Shown one piece after another: positions 35,027 through 44,513 of a stretch of 51,174 bases of DNA. Every line of letters begins with the position of its first letter. Position 1 is the first letter of the stretch. The DNA lies in the NCBI GenBank assembly GCA_012519025.1, contig JAAYQZ010000043.1:1-51174 (forward strand), given 5' to 3'. Under the pieces are notes generated by a model that worked only from the letters and a program-made list of their open reading frames with translations, was not told the DNA's origin and did not search any database. The position numbers were made by a program, and so were the translations under genes. Source of the stretch: Bacillota bacterium (GTDB taxonomy: Bacteria; Bacillota; Limnochordia; DTU087).

Positions 35027-35986
35027 ATGCATAACAATTTATTTTTTGGCATTGATGTAGGCAATACAAAACTAGCCTTCGGCATAGCCCGAGGTGATGA
35101 AAGAGAATTCCTAGAAAAGAAAGTTGTGCCCACTGAACCGCATTTAGGCCCTGAGCAGGCTGTGAACAAGATCCTAAACCAAGGCCGGGTAATGCTCGCG
35201 GGAAAGCAGAGTTGTTTGGGAGGGATCGGCATTGCTTTCGGCGGATTTGTAGATGTCAACCGTGCTGTTGCCCTTGCTTCTCCGAACTTCCCCGGCCTGA
35301 AAAATATACCGTTGGTGGAAATAGTGCGGGAATTGGCACCGGGAGTTTCAGTCAGAATGGATAACGATGCAAATGTAGCCGGTGTAGGTGAATCACTCTA
35401 TGGCAAAGGCAAGGACCATCACCATATAATATATCTGACCATCAGCACCGGTATAGGTGGTGCAGTTCTTTTTGGAGGGAAACCACTTGCCGGTTCCCAG
35501 GGTCTGGCGGCTGAGTTTGGTCATATGATCGTAAAACCTCGGGGGCCTAGATGTACCTGTGGAAGCCGAGGGTGTCTGGAAGCCATTGCATCCGGTACAT
35601 CAATTGCTCGCATGGCTCGGAACGTGGCAGCAAAGAGCGATTCACTCATAACAAAATTGGCAGGCCGACGTGAAGCCATTACTGCGGCCCATGTTTTTAT
35701 GGCAGCTCGCCGGGGAGATGTAGTGGCACAAAATATCATTGACGAAGTTGCTTATTACTTAGGTATTGGGCTTGCCAACATCATTAGTGGGTGGGATCCC
35801 GATATTGTTGTGTTGGGCGGGGGTGTCATGAACAGTTCAGATCTGCTTTTGCCTCCGGCCATTAGCGTGGTTAAAGAGCATTTGGAAGTAAGAGATGCCA
35901 AGGTCCCACCTATTGAAGCCTCTGATATCCATGATGATGTGGCTCTTTGGGGGGCAGTAGCTTTGGCTCGCGGAAATATAGGTTAG
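35027..35986 (+). CDS. ROK-family sugar kinase
   Basis: 319-residue ROK protein without a DNA-binding domain, so a kinase rather than a repressor. Motifs: ATP-binding GIDVGNTK, IAFGGFVD, DNDANVAGVGE with the catalytic aspartate, STGIGGAV, and the zinc motif EFGHM...CTCGSRGCLE. Glucokinase is the commonest function, but other hexoses are possible. ATG 35027 follows GGGGGTT. A GmhA-like isomerase lies 51 nt downstream, suggesting a shared sugar-phosphate pathway. Confidence 0.88.
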   Translation: MHNNLFFGIDVGNTKLAFGIARGDEREFLEKKVVPTEPHLGPEQAVNKILNQGRVMLAGKQSCLGGIGIAFGGFVDVNRAVALASPNFPGLKNIPLVEIVRELAPGVSVRMDNDANVAGVGESLYGKGKDHHHIIYLTISTGIGGAVLFGGKPLAGSQGLAAEFGHMIVKPRGPRCTCGSRGCLEAIASGTSIARMARNVAAKSDSLITKLAGRREAITAAHVFMAARRGDVVAQNIIDEVAYYLGIGLANIISGWDPDIVVLGGGVMNSSDLLLPPAISVVKEHLEVRDAKVPPIEASDIHDDVALWGAVALARGNIG

Positions 35987-36037
35987 TTCAGGTTCAGCTT
36001 CGAAGCAATGAGAAAATCATTGGGGGGCAGTATATAG

Positions 36038-36589
36038 ATGCGACCATATTTGAAGGCTGTGATGGAGTCAATTAAAGAACTGCCATTGGATCAAATTGAT
36101 CAGACCCTTGATGCTCTATATGACGCATACCAAAGGAGGGCACAGATATTCATTGTGGGCAATGGTGGAAGTGCTGCAACAGCAATTCATTTTGCAGGCG
36201 ATCTCAACAAAACCACATTGACGGATTTCTCCAAACTCAGATTCAGGGCCCGGGCACTTGCCGAAAATATTTCACAGGTAACCGCTTGGGCAAACGATCT
36301 TGCTTATGAGGAGATCTTTAGTCAGCAGCTTGCCAACTTTTTAGATGATAAGGATGTAGTTTTTGCCATCAGCGGCAGTGGCAATTCCCCCAACATTTTA
36401 CGAGCTGTGGAATATGGTAACACACATGGTGCGTTAACCATTGGGCTGGCGGGATTTGCCGGAGGGAAATTGGGCGAATTGGCCCAGATTCCAATTATTT
36501 GCCGCAACATGGAGATGCTTCAGGTCGAGGATCTTCACTCTATAGTATGCCATTATATAACGTGGGAGCTCAGAAAGCGTTTGCAGTAA
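36038..36589 (+). CDS. SIS-domain sugar isomerase (GmhA/phosphoheptose isomerase-like)
   Basis: 183-residue SIS protein. The sugar-phosphate loops are VGNGGSAATAIHFAGDLNK (near residue 40) and ISGSGNSPN (near 110), with a C-terminal LQVEDLHSIVCHYI that matches GmhA (QExH-like). GmhA turns sedoheptulose 7-phosphate into heptose 7-phosphate. No other heptose gene is visible, so the substrate is tentative. ATG 36038 follows TTGGGGGGCAG. Confidence 0.85.
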   Translation: MRPYLKAVMESIKELPLDQIDQTLDALYDAYQRRAQIFIVGNGGSAATAIHFAGDLNKTTLTDFSKLRFRARALAENISQVTAWANDLAYEEIFSQQLANFLDDKDVVFAISGSGNSPNILRAVEYGNTHGALTIGLAGFAGGKLGELAQIPIICRNMEMLQVEDLHSIVCHYITWELRKRLQ

Positions 36590-36667
36590 GCGAAATGTCT
36601 AATGGTTGTAAGGGATGGGTAAAACATAAAAACACAAGCAATCGGTGGACGGGGGGAAGATTGGACT

Positions 36668-37921
36668 ATGTGTGATAGTTCCAGGCATGAGCTGCCGAGA
36701 ACAACCCGCTACCTATTTGAGGCTCTAAATCACTATGAAGATGCCGGGAAGGCTTTGAAGCTTTTGGATGTGGGAAGTGCACAAGGCGTTATTGCCAAAA
36801 GCTGGGCCTATGGGAGTCGCAGTGCCGTATACAGTCATTACCTGCTACCGGCCTGTCAGACTGTGGTTGATGATTATTCGCTTAAAGCAGTTTCAAAACG
36901 TGCAAATACTAATTGGAACGATCCTTATCTTGTGTGGGGCCAAAAGGCCCAAGATCTAAGAGTAGTTTTCACCGACACTTGTCCTTCAGGTACCCATGAT
37001 CTTGCGGTTTTTGACACAAAAGACTACGAGACACCCCATGCCCTTGAGATGATTACCCACCTTGCCAACTGCCTTGCTCTCGACGGCAGTCTATTATCAG
37101 TGATTGATGATGCTGTTTCAACAGGAAACTGGCTCGATGAGCTTGGGGCATCGTTTAGCTGCGTGCGGGAATTGCGATCCGATTCATATGGGCAAGGAAT
37201 TAGAGTTTTTCTTGCTACAGGACCGAAGACAGATCGGACCCGGAAGTGGAGTTGCGAAAATTGGAAGCTGCCTTTTGCAGGTAGGACTTTTACGTTATGC
37301 GGGGCTGGTGGTGTATTCTCTCCAAAGGGCTTAGATGAGGGCACGGGGCACATGCTGAAAGTAATTCAAGAAACAGCAAGTCTTAATGAAAAACGTGTCC
37401 GGTTTTTAGACTTGGGCTGCGGTACAGGTGCAGTATCTGTTGTGGCAGATCAGGTGTTTGGCTGCCAAGTTACAGCCGTTGACATTAATGCCCGTGCTTT
37501 GTATTTGACGGAAAAGAACTGCAGGGCAAACGATGTGTCGTCTGTCTTGGTTTTGCCCAGTGACGGATTTGATGACATATCTCACCTGGCACCGTTTGAT
37601 ATTATCGCATGCAATCCGCCTTATCATACGGATTTCGGAGTCGCAAAAAAGTTTGTCGAAGGTGCATTTCGGTACTTGGATAAGAAAGGCTGTTTGTATC
37701 TTGTTGTCAAGCGCACCAATTGGTATGAAGCTAAACTAAGAAGCATTTTCGGAGGTTTTAGGCGTTTTGTACGGGGCGGTTATACTGTATTGGTATCGGA
37801 AAAAAGGTCAAGCCCCAGTCAATCTGGTGCAAAGCCCCATAAAAGAAGTACAAAGCCTGCAAAGCGGAAGCATTCGAAGCGTTTGGAAGCCAGCCGGCTC
37901 CGCAAGGCAAGGCGCAAATAG
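36668..37921 (+). CDS. RsmC/RlmG-like methyltransferase with basic tail
   Basis: 417 residues. The C-terminal half (about 205-375) is a Rossmann methyltransferase: DLGCGTGAVS (SAM loop), AVDINARAL, and NPPYHTDFG, the NPPY/F motif of N-methylating RsmC-type enzymes. The N-terminal half (about 1-200) has LLDVGSAQG and looks like a degenerate copy of the same fold, as in RsmC and RlmG. The last 45 residues are rich in K and R and could bind rRNA. ATG 36668 follows GGGGGGAAG. Probably a guanine-N2 rRNA methyltransferase. Confidence 0.82.
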   Translation: MCDSSRHELPRTTRYLFEALNHYEDAGKALKLLDVGSAQGVIAKSWAYGSRSAVYSHYLLPACQTVVDDYSLKAVSKRANTNWNDPYLVWGQKAQDLRVVFTDTCPSGTHDLAVFDTKDYETPHALEMITHLANCLALDGSLLSVIDDAVSTGNWLDELGASFSCVRELRSDSYGQGIRVFLATGPKTDRTRKWSCENWKLPFAGRTFTLCGAGGVFSPKGLDEGTGHMLKVIQETASLNEKRVRFLDLGCGTGAVSVVADQVFGCQVTAVDINARALYLTEKNCRANDVSSVLVLPSDGFDDISHLAPFDIIACNPPYHTDFGVAKKFVEGAFRYLDKKGCLYLVVKRTNWYEAKLRSIFGGFRRFVRGGYTVLVSEKRSSPSQSGAKPHKRSTKPAKRKHSKRLEASRLRKARRK

Positions 37922-37949
37922 CCGGTTTAGAAAAGGAAGGAGAGCGAAG

Positions 37950-38294
37950 ATGACGGGCTTAGCAGTGATTATGGGGTTTTGGCTGCTTGGGGAGAGCATC
38001 GCCTTATTGTTCCGGCTTCCTTTCCCCGGCACAGTCTTGGGATTGGTGCTGCTTTGGTTTGCACTTGCCCGCGGTTGGATCAAGCCCGAGGTGATTGAAC
38101 GTTTTGCTGGGTTTTTGTTGGATAATTTGACTTTGTTTTTCGTTCCAGTCGTGGTAGGGGTTATAGCATACATAGAAGTCTTCAGCCGGTATTGGTTCGC
38201 GATCAGTTTAAGTCTGGTTGTAAGCACCATCTGCGGCCTGGTCGCGGCCGGCAGGGCGGCAGAATTGTTTGGAGAGACCAACAGTGACTGTTGA
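37950..38294 (+). CDS. lrgA: CidA/LrgA family membrane protein
   Basis: 114-residue protein with four membrane segments and the LrgA pattern FRLPFPGTVLGLVLLW and DNLTLFFVPVVVGVI. LrgA works with LrgB; reported roles are pyruvate transport and control of murein hydrolase activity. ATG 37950 follows GGAAGGAGAG; a longer frame back to 37767 lies inside the previous gene. It overlaps lrgB by 11 nt. No LytST-type regulator is seen nearby. Confidence 0.9.
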   Translation: MTGLAVIMGFWLLGESIALLFRLPFPGTVLGLVLLWFALARGWIKPEVIERFAGFLLDNLTLFFVPVVVGVIAYIEVFSRYWFAISLSLVVSTICGLVAAGRAAELFGETNSDC

Positions 38295-38997
38295 TGGATT
38301 TTGTATATTAAGAGAGTTAGTTGGGATGCCGATTTTCGGCGTGACCTTGACATTGTTGGCGTTTCAGGCTGCTCGTACGCTTCATGCTCGTTGCAGGTCC
38401 CCTCTTTCCCATCCCTTATTAAGCAGTAGTTTGGCTGTAATCCTAGTGCTTGGGGTTTTTCGTATCGACTACACTGCATATGATGAAGGTGGTCGAATTG
38501 TTAGCTTTTTCTTAAGTCCGGCCACTGTGGCCTTGGCTGTGCCGCTTTACAAGGAAACTGCCAGAATTGAGAAACAGAAGCTCCTAATCATTTTAAGCTG
38601 TACATTCGGTGCTTTAGCAGGAATGGCAGCTGCCGTAGGCGTGTTAAAGGTTGCCAGAGTTGATTCCCAAGTGATACTTTCTATGCTGCCTAAATCTGTC
38701 ACAACACCTATAGCTATGGAAATATCCCGAATTATCGGTGGGGTTCCGGCATTGACCAGTGTTTTCGTTGTGCTTACCGGGCTGTTTGGCGCAGTGTTCG
38801 GGCCGTGGATATTGGCTTTAACTGGTGTTAAAACACCTGAGGCAGTCGGTCTCAGCCTGGGGACGGCCGCCCACGGTATTGGTACAGGGCGGGCCCTTGA
38901 GGAAGGAGCAAAACAGGGAGCCTACAGTGGGCTTGCAATGGGAGTCACAGGGCTGATAGTAACACTTTTAGCCCCTATCCTAGCCAAATACATCTAG
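38284..38997 (+). CDS. lrgB: LrgB family membrane protein
   Basis: About 237 residues with six to seven membrane segments. Family patterns: PIFGVTLTL near the start, KSVTTPIAMEIS in the middle and SLGTAAHGIGTGRALEEG near the end. GTG 38284 is preferred, 7 nt after GGAGAG; TTG 38269 is the alternative. It is translated with lrgA as a two-component membrane complex. A long hairpin follows 13 nt after the stop. Confidence 0.9.
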   Translation: MTVDGFCILRELVGMPIFGVTLTLLAFQAARTLHARCRSPLSHPLLSSSLAVILVLGVFRIDYTAYDEGGRIVSFFLSPATVALAVPLYKETARIEKQKLLIILSCTFGALAGMAAAVGVLKVARVDSQVILSMLPKSVTTPIAMEISRIIGGVPALTSVFVVLTGLFGAVFGPWILALTGVKTPEAVGLSLGTAAHGIGTGRALEEGAKQGAYSGLAMGVTGLIVTLLAPILAKYI

Positions 38998-39010
38998 TAT
39001 TAGACTAAAA

Positions 39011-39059
39011 AGCGCAAATAGGAGTGGAGGTAAAATAGCCCTCTACTCCTATTTGCGCT
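39011..39059 (+). terminator. Long hairpin after lrgB
   Basis: 20-bp arms (39011-39030 and 39040-39059) complementary except one G-U pair, 9-nt loop, followed by TTGGGCCTTTT. Unusually long for a terminator. Confidence 0.7.
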
Positions 39060-39144
39060 TTGGGCCTTTTGACATACCATATATCAGGCTGCTTTAGGAA
39101 AGCGACCCTAGAAAAGCAAGATGAGTCGGAAAGGAACGGTATTA

Positions 39145-39435
39145 ATGGCAGAAGGCCAAGAAAAAGGCATCGGAGTTAATCAATTTTTACAGCCCTTGCT
39201 TTCCGTGTTAGGTAGACTGCCCGCGGAGGGCGATGTCTTTAAGGAGTTAAGAGAATTTGTGGATGAACATGCAGAGCAAATCCTCCAGGCGAAACCACTT
39301 TTGGAAAGTGACGGCTTGGTTGAGTTAATCGGGCGATCTGTTCCCGGGGCTAAGGCTCATGAACTGAGAGTTGCCAGTCGCCTTTTAATAGACTTGGCCG
39401 AACAATCGGTTAAAAACCGGAACCCGAAAAACTAA
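39145..39435 (+). CDS. Small helical protein of unknown function
   Basis: 96 residues, no membrane segment. Helical by composition, with amphipathic stretches (QFLQPLLSVLGRLP and VFKELREFVDEHAEQIL) and a basic end. I recognise no family. ATG 39145 follows AAAGGAA with 9-nt spacing (ATG 39121 is also in frame). First of three small genes in line before the ATP synthase operon; a TTGACA box at 39069 has no good -10. Confidence 0.6.
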   Translation: MAEGQEKGIGVNQFLQPLLSVLGRLPAEGDVFKELREFVDEHAEQILQAKPLLESDGLVELIGRSVPGAKAHELRVASRLLIDLAEQSVKNRNPKN

Positions 39436-39472
39436 TCTATATCATTTGCCTAAAGGAAAAGGGGGTTCAGGC

Positions 39473-39748
39473 ATGAGTAAAAAACGCAGGAAGCGCAGCA
39501 AACGGACGCGCTCTTTTGGAAAAATGATCAATGAGACAATGGATTCACTTGAACAGGTTAAAGAGGTGCTGGCCACAGTGGCCAGCATAGCCTCATCACT
39601 GCATATTTTAGTGGGAACCTACCGCAAAATACAAGACAGTTATGCAGTAGTGGATATGGAATCAGAGCCGGTTAGACTACAAGATACAAGCCACACCTTT
39701 GATAACATGAACGAGATCAGGGCTGTTTGTATTGAGTCGGAAACTTGA
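39473..39748 (+). CDS. Small basic-headed protein of unknown function
   Basis: 91 residues. The first 15 are strongly basic (SKKRRKRSKRTRS), followed by an amphipathic helix (about 18-60) and a polar end. It could bind nucleic acid or an acidic membrane surface; no family recognised. ATG 39473 follows AAAGGAAAAGGGGG. It lies 37 nt after the previous small gene. Confidence 0.6.
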   Translation: MSKKRRKRSKRTRSFGKMINETMDSLEQVKEVLATVASIASSLHILVGTYRKIQDSYAVVDMESEPVRLQDTSHTFDNMNEIRAVCIESET

Positions 39749-39795
39749 AAGCCCCTTCTTTCATAGAATAAGGTGATGAAAAGGGGGAGAAGCCA

Positions 39796-40011
39796 GTGGT
39801 GCACAAACAAGAACCCGGCAGGGCAGTGGATGCAACAATGATAGATGGACTAGAGGAGTTTTTCAGCGGATTGGAAAATCTAGGGGTACGGGCTGAGCGC
39901 ATTGTAGATGCAGTCCACGCCTTAGCACAGACGGTAGAGACTATGGAAGTCGATGGTTCGCTGTATACACTATTGGATATTCTAGAGAAGATACCCAAAA
40001 ACTCCGACTAG
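39796..40011 (+). CDS. Small acidic protein of unknown function
   Basis: 71 residues, mildly acidic and helical, with a VDAVHALAQTVETME helix and repeated aspartate/glutamate. No family recognised. GTG 39796 follows GGGGGAG. Third of the trio; a hairpin lies 45 nt downstream. Confidence 0.55.
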   Translation: MVHKQEPGRAVDATMIDGLEEFFSGLENLGVRAERIVDAVHALAQTVETMEVDGSLYTLLDILEKIPKNSD

Positions 40012-40056
40012 TGATCGAGACAGTGTCAGTCTGATGACATTGTCAAGGGCTTTGTT

Positions 40057-40089
40057 AACAGGCGCCTTTGTTTTAGCGGGGCGCTTGTT
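40057..40089 (+). terminator. Hairpin after the small-gene trio
   Basis: Ten-base-pair stem with one G-U (40057-40066 with 40080-40089), 13-nt loop, then GCCGTTTTG. Likely terminator with a poor T run. Confidence 0.5.
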
Positions 40090-40128
40090 GCCGTTTTGTG
40101 AAATTTAGTTCAAGCTCCGTGGATTCGG

Positions 40129-40157
40129 TTGACGATTCTTTGCTGCCATGGTATAGT
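40129..40157 (+). promoter_or_regulatory. Upstream promoter of the ATP synthase operon
   Basis: TTGACG (40129-40134), 17 bp, TATAGT (40152-40157). About 145 nt before atpZ. Confidence 0.75.
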
Positions 40158-40214
40158 TACTCTAGTTTTCCGGGTGTTTCCACCTGCAAACTCGTGTTAG
40201 TGCCGTTTTTCTCG

Positions 40215-40247
40215 TTGTCGAATTTCCCCCTCACGGTATGGTATACT
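40215..40247 (+). promoter_or_regulatory. Second candidate promoter of the ATP synthase operon
   Basis: Extended -10 TGGTATACT (40239-40247) with TTGTCG (40215-40220) 21 bp upstream. The extended -10 could compensate for the long spacing. Confidence 0.5.
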
Positions 40248-40303
40248 GATTAGGGGCTCTTTGATGTGTTGCCTAGTTATACACACACGACAGGGGGAGC
40301 CAA

Positions 40304-40549
40304 ATGGCTAACAACGGGCCCCAGCGGCCCCAATGGCTGGCTGTGGCCAAGGGTTTGACGCTTTTAGCACAACTAGGGATCCAAATAGCGATTCCCATTG
40401 TTGCCGGGGTCATGGTCGGTGCCTACATGGAAAGAAAGACTGGATCATTGATCTGGTCTTTGGTAGGCGTTGTTATCGGGGTGATGGCCGGTCTGTGGAA
40501 CGGGTTTCGCATGATGTGGCAGTTTTTTTCTAATTCCCCCAAAAAGTGA
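40304..40549 (+). CDS. atpZ: ATP synthase accessory protein AtpZ
   Basis: 81 residues with two membrane helices (about 22-42 and 48-70) and the pattern LGIQIAIPIVAGVMVGAYMERK typical of the AtpZ/AtpQ family, linked to cation supply for ATP synthase assembly. ATG 40304 follows AGGGGGAG. First gene of the atp operon, followed by atpI. Confidence 0.85.
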   Translation: MANNGPQRPQWLAVAKGLTLLAQLGIQIAIPIVAGVMVGAYMERKTGSLIWSLVGVVIGVMAGLWNGFRMMWQFFSNSPKK

Positions 40550-40595
40550 AGTTTGGGGGCAATAAAACAAATTTTGGTGATTGGATGGAGGGCAG

Positions 40596-40952
40596 GTGGG
40601 AAAACGTATAGGTAGGCTTCTCCAAGACATAAGAGTAACTAGTGTTGTCACCATATTGCTTTTTTTGCTGTTTCACAATCAACCTCATTGGGCTGGGCTT
40701 TGGCTTGGTTTAACTGTAGGATTGATCAACTGGCAAGGTTTATCCAATGCGGCCCACAGAGCAGTTAGATTGTCTGTGTCGGATGCGCAGCGGTACATGG
40801 TGCGCAGTTATGTGATCCGATATGGCATGCGGTTTGCTGTTTTAGCGATAGGCTTTATTTTCTACGACCTTAACCCACTTACGTTGATAGTCGGTTTAAC
40901 GTTACCTACTTTGGTTGCTGTTATAATCTACAAGATACAATTGAAAAAGTGA
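40596..40952 (+). CDS. atpI: ATP synthase subunit I
   Basis: About 118 residues with four membrane helices; AtpI assists assembly of the c ring. The sequence is weakly conserved, as usual for this protein, and the call rests on four helices of the right length and its position between atpZ and atpB. GTG 40596 lies just after GGAGGG; TTG 40581 is the alternative start. Confidence 0.8.
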   Translation: MGKRIGRLLQDIRVTSVVTILLFLLFHNQPHWAGLWLGLTVGLINWQGLSNAAHRAVRLSVSDAQRYMVRSYVIRYGMRFAVLAIGFIFYDLNPLTLIVGLTLPTLVAVIIYKIQLKK

Positions 40953-40961
40953 GGTGAGGAA

Positions 40962-41923
<962 letters not shown>

Positions 41924-41973
41924 ACAGGTAAACCTCACAGGAGCAAGATTTCGTGTAATAAGGGGTGAAATGC

Positions 41974-42465
41974 ATGATTGAACTGGGCTGGACGTATTTT
42001 TTCCAGATCGTTAATTTGTTGATCTTGTATCTGCTTATGAAACGCTACCTTTTCAAGCCTGTTATGGGGTTTATAGAAAAGCGCAGAGAACACACCGAGG
42101 GTCTGCTTAAAGATGCCGATGAGTCCTTCAGCAGGGCCAAAGCACTGCAAGCAGATGCAGAGCAGGATCTAAATGAAGCCCGCCGACAGGCACAAGCCGC
42201 CTTGGAACAGGCCATAGAGCATGGAAAAACCATCGCTAAAGAGCTGACTGACCAAGCCAGGCAGGAAGAAAAGAACCGCTTGGAGAGGGCCCAAAAAGAA
42301 ATTGAGGAAGCAAAAGTCCGTGCCATCGATGAGATGAGGGAAGAAGTAGCCAATTTATCGGTTCAGATTGCCGGTAAAATTGTCGAGCAGAAACTTGATG
42401 AAGACGCCCACATGCATCTAATTGATGAGGCGCTTCAGCGAATGGATGATGCCCATGTCAATTAA
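41974..42465 (+). CDS. atpF: ATP synthase subunit b
   Basis: About 163 residues: one N-terminal membrane helix (about 5-25, FFQIVNLLILYLLMKRYLF) and a long charged coiled-coil stalk of alanine, glutamate, lysine and arginine. It links subunit a to delta. ATG 41974 is 8 nt after AAGGGG; GTG 41965 overlaps the ribosome site. Confidence 0.95.
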   Translation: MIELGWTYFFQIVNLLILYLLMKRYLFKPVMGFIEKRREHTEGLLKDADESFSRAKALQADAEQDLNEARRQAQAALEQAIEHGKTIAKELTDQARQEEKNRLERAQKEIEEAKVRAIDEMREEVANLSVQIAGKIVEQKLDEDAHMHLIDEALQRMDDAHVN

Positions 42466-43000
42466 TGTGGTGGCACAGCGCTATGCCAACGCTTTCTACA
42501 CCTGTGTAGAAAACGGGGGAACACTTGATGCGGCTTATGAAGATATGGGAAAACTTAATGCCGCACTTGCAAAGAAAAGTATGCTGAAACAGCTTTTGGG
42601 GCACCCTGGGATTTCCCGTGCCGATAAAAAAGCAGCAGTTGATGCCGAGTTTCAAAAGTTAGGCATTTGGACTAAGCGTTTGCTGTATTATTTAATTGAT
42701 GAGGGTCGCACTGCTTTGATTGATGATATTATCAGCTGGTTCCGGCAAAGATATCTTGCCGAACAGAGGATTGCCGAGATAGAAGTGACAACCGCTGTTG
42801 CTTTGGAAGAGTCGGCTTTTGAACGATTGCTTGCGGATTTGGAAGAAAAATTTGGCAAGCGTGTAATGGCTAGGACCGTTGTCGATCCGAGTATTATCGG
42901 TGGATTGGTGATCCGCCATGGGGGCAGGGTGTATGATGGCAGTGTTCGCACCACGCTCCAGGAAATCAATAGACGTTTAGGCGGAGGCATTGCAACATGA
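42455..43000 (+). CDS. atpH: ATP synthase subunit delta
   Basis: About 181 residues joining the stalk to the catalytic head. N-terminal [11 protein letters not shown] and C-terminal [23 protein letters not shown] are family hallmarks. ATG 42455 is chosen by comparison with the family; ATG 42446 and 42449 are in frame and no clear ribosome site separates them. It overlaps atpF by 11 nt and atpA by 4 nt. Confidence 0.94.
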   Translation: MSINVVAQRYANAFYTCVENGGTLDAAYEDMGKLNAALAKKSMLKQLLGHPGISRADKKAAVDAEFQKLGIWTKRLLYYLIDEGRTALIDDIISWFRQRYLAEQRIAEIEVTTAVALEESAFERLLADLEEKFGKRVMARTVVDPSIIGGLVIRHGGRVYDGSVRTTLQEINRRLGGGIAT

Positions 43001-44511
43001 AACTAAGAACAAAAGAAGTGGAAAAGGTACTGGCAATGGAGCTGGAAGCCTTTGAGAAAAAATTAGAGGTTGCGGAAACTGGTATTGTTGTGCAGGTCGG
43101 CGATGGTATCGCCAGGGTATATGGTCTCGACAATGCTATGTTCAACGAACTGATCGACTTTGGTAATGGTATTACCGGTCTGGCCCTTAACCTTGAAGAA
43201 GACAGCGTGGGCTGTGTGCTGTTTGGGGGCGATCAAGAGGTTAGGGAAGGGGATACAGTCAAACGCACCGGCAGAGTGGCGGATGTACCGGTAGGGGACG
43301 CCCTACTCGGTCGTGTCGTAGATCCGTTGGGTAGGCCCTTGGATGGTCGTGGTCCTATCAATACAGACAAAAGGCGTTTCCTTGACGTTGTTGCTACCGG
43401 TGTGGTGGAAAGACAGCCTGTCAGCGAACCTTTGCAGACCGGTCTTAAGGCCATTGACTCCATGATACCCATCGGACGCGGCCAAAGGGAACTGATAATT
43501 GGAGACAGACAGACTGGAAAGACTGCTATTGCTGTAGATACTATCTTAAATCAAAAAGACACTGATGTGCACTGTATCTATGTAGCCATTGGGCAAAAAC
43601 GCTCTACAGTTGCACAAATCATCCGGACTCTAGAAGAAAATGGTGCAATGGACTATACCACTATTGTTGTGGCCGGTGCCAGCGATCCTGCGCCACTGCA
43701 GTATATTGCCCCTTACGCCGGGGCAAGTATGGGCGAAGAGTTTATGTTTGACGGGAAACACGCCCTGGTAGTATATGATGACTTGTCCAAACACGCGGTC
43801 GCCTACCGCACAATGGCTTTGCTCTTGAGACGGCCGCCGGGACGTGAAGCATATCCTGGTGATGTATTTTATCTCCATTCACGCCTGCTTGAACGGGCCT
43901 CTAAGCTCAGTGATGAGTTGGGTGGCGGTTCTTTAACAGCCCTACCCATAGTAGAAACTCAGGCCGGTGACGTCTCCGCGTATATTCCTACCAACGTGAT
44001 CAGTATTACCGATGGACAGATTTATTTGGAAAGCGATCTGTTCTTTGCCGGGCAAAGGCCTGCGGTTAACCCCGGGCTGTCTGTGTCAAGGGTAGGTGGA
44101 AGTGCGCAAATCAATGCCATGAAAAAAGTTGCGGGACAGCTTCGTCTGGAACTTGCCCAGTTTCGTGAACTTGCCGCTTTTGCCCAGTTTGGCTCTGATC
44201 TAGATAAAAGTACGCGGGATCAAATTCAAAGAGGTGAAAAGCTGCTGCAGGTGCTTAGGCAGGGTCAATTTGAACCGATGCCCGTAGAAAATCAAGTTAT
44301 TCAGCTTTTTGCAGCAACCCAAGGGTTTGTAGAAAAAGTTGAAGTAAACCAAATGCAGGATTTTGTGCGGGGATTGATCAGCTTTGTCCATGCTAACTAC
44401 CCGGATGTTCCCGAAACCATTAAAAATACCGGTAACCTTAATGAGGAGACTGAAAAGAAACTGGCTGAGGCCATAGAGACCTATATCGGCTCTATTTGGG
44501 GGGACCGGTAA
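42997..44511 (+). CDS. atpA: ATP synthase subunit alpha
   Basis: 504 residues, non-catalytic nucleotide-binding subunit. P-loop [19 protein letters not shown], arginine finger region within [16 protein letters not shown] 42997 overlaps the atpH stop (ATGA). Confidence 0.97.
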   Translation: MKLRTKEVEKVLAMELEAFEKKLEVAETGIVVQVGDGIARVYGLDNAMFNELIDFGNGITGLALNLEEDSVGCVLFGGDQEVREGDTVKRTGRVADVPVGDALLGRVVDPLGRPLDGRGPINTDKRRFLDVVATGVVERQPVSEPLQTGLKAIDSMIPIGRGQRELIIGDRQTGKTAIAVDTILNQKDTDVHCIYVAIGQKRSTVAQIIRTLEENGAMDYTTIVVAGASDPAPLQYIAPYAGASMGEEFMFDGKHALVVYDDLSKHAVAYRTMALLLRRPPGREAYPGDVFYLHSRLLERASKLSDELGGGSLTALPIVETQAGDVSAYIPTNVISITDGQIYLESDLFFAGQRPAVNPGLSVSRVGGSAQINAMKKVAGQLRLELAQFRELAAFAQFGSDLDKSTRDQIQRGEKLLQVLRQGQFEPMPVENQVIQLFAATQGFVEKVEVNQMQDFVRGLISFVHANYPDVPETIKNTGNLNEETEKKLAEAIETYIGSIWGDR

Positions 44512-44513
44512 AG

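Noticed and set aside
37767-37949. N-terminal extension of LrgA
   Set aside because: It overlaps the methyltransferase gene, and a strong ribosome site at 37935-37944 selects ATG 37950.
39011-39059. Miniature transposon or insertion sequence end
   Set aside because: No flanking target duplication or transposase is seen, and it lies 13 nt after a stop codon, so a terminator is simpler.
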